64,000 nt of DNA from Pseudomonas sp. DNDY-54 (lineage in GTDB: Bacteria; Pseudomonadota; Gammaproteobacteria; Pseudomonadales; Pseudomonadaceae). The DNA lies in contig NZ_CP082271.1 of the NCBI RefSeq assembly GCF_019880365.1, forward strand, positions 3,534,001-3,598,000. The letters run 5' to 3'. The notes under the pieces are model-generated. The model was not told the origin of the DNA. It saw nothing but the letters and a program-made list of their open reading frames with translations, and did no database searches. Every line of letters begins with the position of its first letter. Position 1 is the stretch's first letter. Of this stretch, positions 62,404-64,000 are shown one piece after another. A program made the translations under genes and the position numbers.

Positions 62404-64000
62404 ATGCCCAAGACGTTCCATGAGATTCCTCGGGTCCGCCCTGCAACGCCCGTTCTAGATCGCGCGGGCACTCCCGAGCAGCTGCGCCGTCTGGGCGAAG
62501 CGGAACTTGAAGAACTCGCCAACGAACTGCGGCAGGACCTGCTGTATAGCGTCGGCCGGACCGGCGGGCACTTCGGCGCCGGCCTCGGCGTGATTGAGCT
62601 GACCATCGCCTTGCACTATGTCTACGACACGCCGAAGGACCGGCTGGTCTGGGATGTCGGTCATCAGGCCTACCCACACAAGATTCTCACCGGGCGGCGC
62701 GAACGCATGGAGAGCCTGCGCCAGAAGGATGGCCTTGCCGCCTTTCCACGTCGCAGCGAGAGCGAGTACGACACCTTCGGCGTCGGCCATTCCAGCACCT
62801 CCATCAGCGCGGCGCTGGGCATGGCCATCGCTGCTCGCCTGCAGGGAAAGAAACGCAAGTCGATTGCCGTCATTGGTGACGGTGCACTGACCGCCGGCAT
62901 GGCCTTCGAAGCCTTGAATCACGCGCCCGAAGTGGGCGCCGACATGCTGATCGTGCTTAACGACAACGACATGTCGATCTCGCGCAACGTCGGCGGCCTG
63001 TCCAATTACCTGGCCAAGATTCTCTCCAGCCGCACCTATTCCAGCATGCGTGAAGGCAGCAAGAAGGTCCTTTCACGACTGCCCGGCGCCTGGGAAATCG
63101 CCCGCCGCACCGAAGAATACGCCAAAGGCATGCTGGTTCCCGGCACGCTGTTCGAGGAGCTTGGCTGGAATTACATCGGCCCCATCGACGGTCACGATCT
63201 GCCCACCCTGATCGCGACACTGCGCAACATGCGCGACCTTCCCGGACCGCAATTCCTGCACGTGGTCACCAAGAAAGGAAAAGGTTTCGCCCCGGCGGAA
63301 GTGGATCCAATTACCTGGCACGCCATCAGCAAACTTGAGCCTGCCGGCGGGCCAGTCGCCCCGAAAGCACCCAGCGGTCCGAAATACTCGAATGTGTTCG
63401 GCCGATGGTTATGCGACATGGCGGCCGCCGATTCCCGGCTTACCGGCATCACACCGGCGATGAAGGAAGGCTCGGACCTGATCGACTTCAGCGAGCGTTA
63501 TCCGGACCGTTATTTCGACGTGGCCATTGCCGAACAGCATGCGGTCACCCTGGCGGCCGGCATGGCCTGCGAGGGCGCCAAGCCGGTGGTCGCGATCTAC
63601 TCGACCTTCCTGCAGCGCGCTTACGATCAGTTGATCCATGACGTCGCGGTGCAGAATCTCGATGTGCTGTTTGCCATCGATCGCGCCGGCCTGGTCGGCG
63701 AGGATGGGCCAACCCACGCCGGGAGCTTCGATCTTTCCTACCTGCGCTGCATTCCCGGGATGCTAGTGATGACGCCGAGCGACGAGAACGAGATGCGTCG
63801 CATGCTGACCACCGGCTATCACTTCGAAGGCCCTGCCGCGGTGCGATACCCGCGCGGTACCGGCCCGAATGCATCCATTGAACCCGGCCTCGTTCCGCTG
63901 GAGATCGGCAAGGGCGTCGTCCGCCGCGAGGGCAGCAACGTCGCGCTGCTGGTGTTCGGCGTCCAGCTGGCCGACGCCCTGCGTGTCGGCGAAGCGCTCG
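62404..64000 (+). CDS. dxs: 1-deoxy-D-xylulose-5-phosphate synthase, truncated by the window end
   Basis: Thiamine-diphosphate enzyme making DXP from pyruvate and glyceraldehyde 3-phosphate, first step of the MEP pathway. About 532 of roughly 630 residues are visible. The start MPKTFHEIPRVRP precedes LLYSVGRTGGHFGAGLGVIELT. ThDP/Mg motif GDGALTAGMAFEALNHA..NDNDMSIS and the second-domain FAIDRAGLVGEDGPTHAG are present, with catalytic His in DVGHQAYPHK and GEDGPTH. No thiamine riboswitch is seen in the 120-base leader. Confidence 0.96.
   Translation, partial: MPKTFHEIPRVRPATPVLDRAGTPEQLRRLGEAELEELANELRQDLLYSVGRTGGHFGAGLGVIELTIALHYVYDTPKDRLVWDVGHQAYPHKILTGRRERMESLRQKDGLAAFPRRSESEYDTFGVGHSSTSISAALGMAIAARLQGKKRKSIAVIGDGALTAGMAFEALNHAPEVGADMLIVLNDNDMSISRNVGGLSNYLAKILSSRTYSSMREGSKKVLSRLPGAWEIARRTEEYAKGMLVPGTLFEELGWNYIGPIDGHDLPTLIATLRNMRDLPGPQFLHVVTKKGKGFAPAEVDPITWHAISKLEPAGGPVAPKAPSGPKYSNVFGRWLCDMAAADSRLTGITPAMKEGSDLIDFSERYPDRYFDVAIAEQHAVTLAAGMACEGAKPVVAIYSTFLQRAYDQLIHDVAVQNLDVLFAIDRAGLVGEDGPTHAGSFDLSYLRCIPGMLVMTPSDENEMRRMLTTGYHFEGPAAVRYPRGTGPNASIEPGLVPLEIGKGVVRREGSNVALLVFGVQLADALRVGEAL

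Overview
The window is chromosomal DNA from a GC-rich gammaproteobacterium. It looks like a Pseudomonas of the stutzeri group (Stutzerimonas), judging from protein sequences and gene order remembered from P. aeruginosa PAO1; no database search was run. Coding is dense, and most gene starts were fixed by a visible Shine-Dalgarno (SD) sequence. I see no insertion sequence, integrase, prophage or CRISPR array.

Layout. (1) 1-3998: the start of a membrane protein gene, then a GcbA-like diguanylate cyclase and a CtpL-like chemoreceptor. (2) 4050-17018, minus strand: ygiQ-family radical SAM gene, alr, dnaB, rplI, a membrane protein gene, rpsR, rpsF, an extra hybrid histidine kinase gene, rlmB and rnr. 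(3) 17223-17494: two tandem tRNA-Leu(CAG) genes. (4) 17657-30630, minus strand: purA, hisZ, hflC, hflK, hflX, hfq, miaA, mutL, amiB, tsaE and nnr, followed by queG on the plus strand. This is the conserved hfq superoperon. (5) 32057-42564: an accessory sugar cassette. It has an AraFGH-type ABC importer, a sugar 1-dehydrogenase, an SMP-30 lactonase, DgoD, DgoK, DgoA, a DgoR-like regulator and, convergent to them, a secreted mutarotase. Together they form a complete De Ley-Doudoroff route from D-galactose to pyruvate and glyceraldehyde 3-phosphate. (6) 43070-45550: a small lipoprotein gene, ubiX and mpl. (7) 45755-51531: ethanolamine use (aldehyde dehydrogenase, permease, EutB, EutC). No ethanolamine regulator gene lies beside it. 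(8) 51571-57205: a RidA-family gene, mtfA, ppa, a manganese catalase gene and the cyanide-insensitive oxidase genes cioA-cioB. (9) 57401-61063: a secreted retropepsin-like protein, a membrane-anchored SDR, a divergent cation transporter/CadR-like regulator pair with a textbook MerR promoter, and a TSUP permease. (10) 61157-64000: xseB, ispA and the 5' part of dxs, leading to isoprenoid precursors.

The sugar cassette is the clearest accessory block. It follows queG, where I would expect orn, and precedes ubiX-mpl. Non-coding structure worth attention includes a dispersed palindromic repeat (core GTAGGGTGGGC...GCCCACC) at 33.3-33.5, 44.1 and 48.9 kb, a REP doublet between eutB and eutC, a long hairpin behind the manganese catalase gene, and a possible operator upstream of the DgoR-like regulator gene. 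I did not find a wholly new system. The most useful leads are the sugar cassette's true substrate, the missing ethanolamine regulator and the repeat families.
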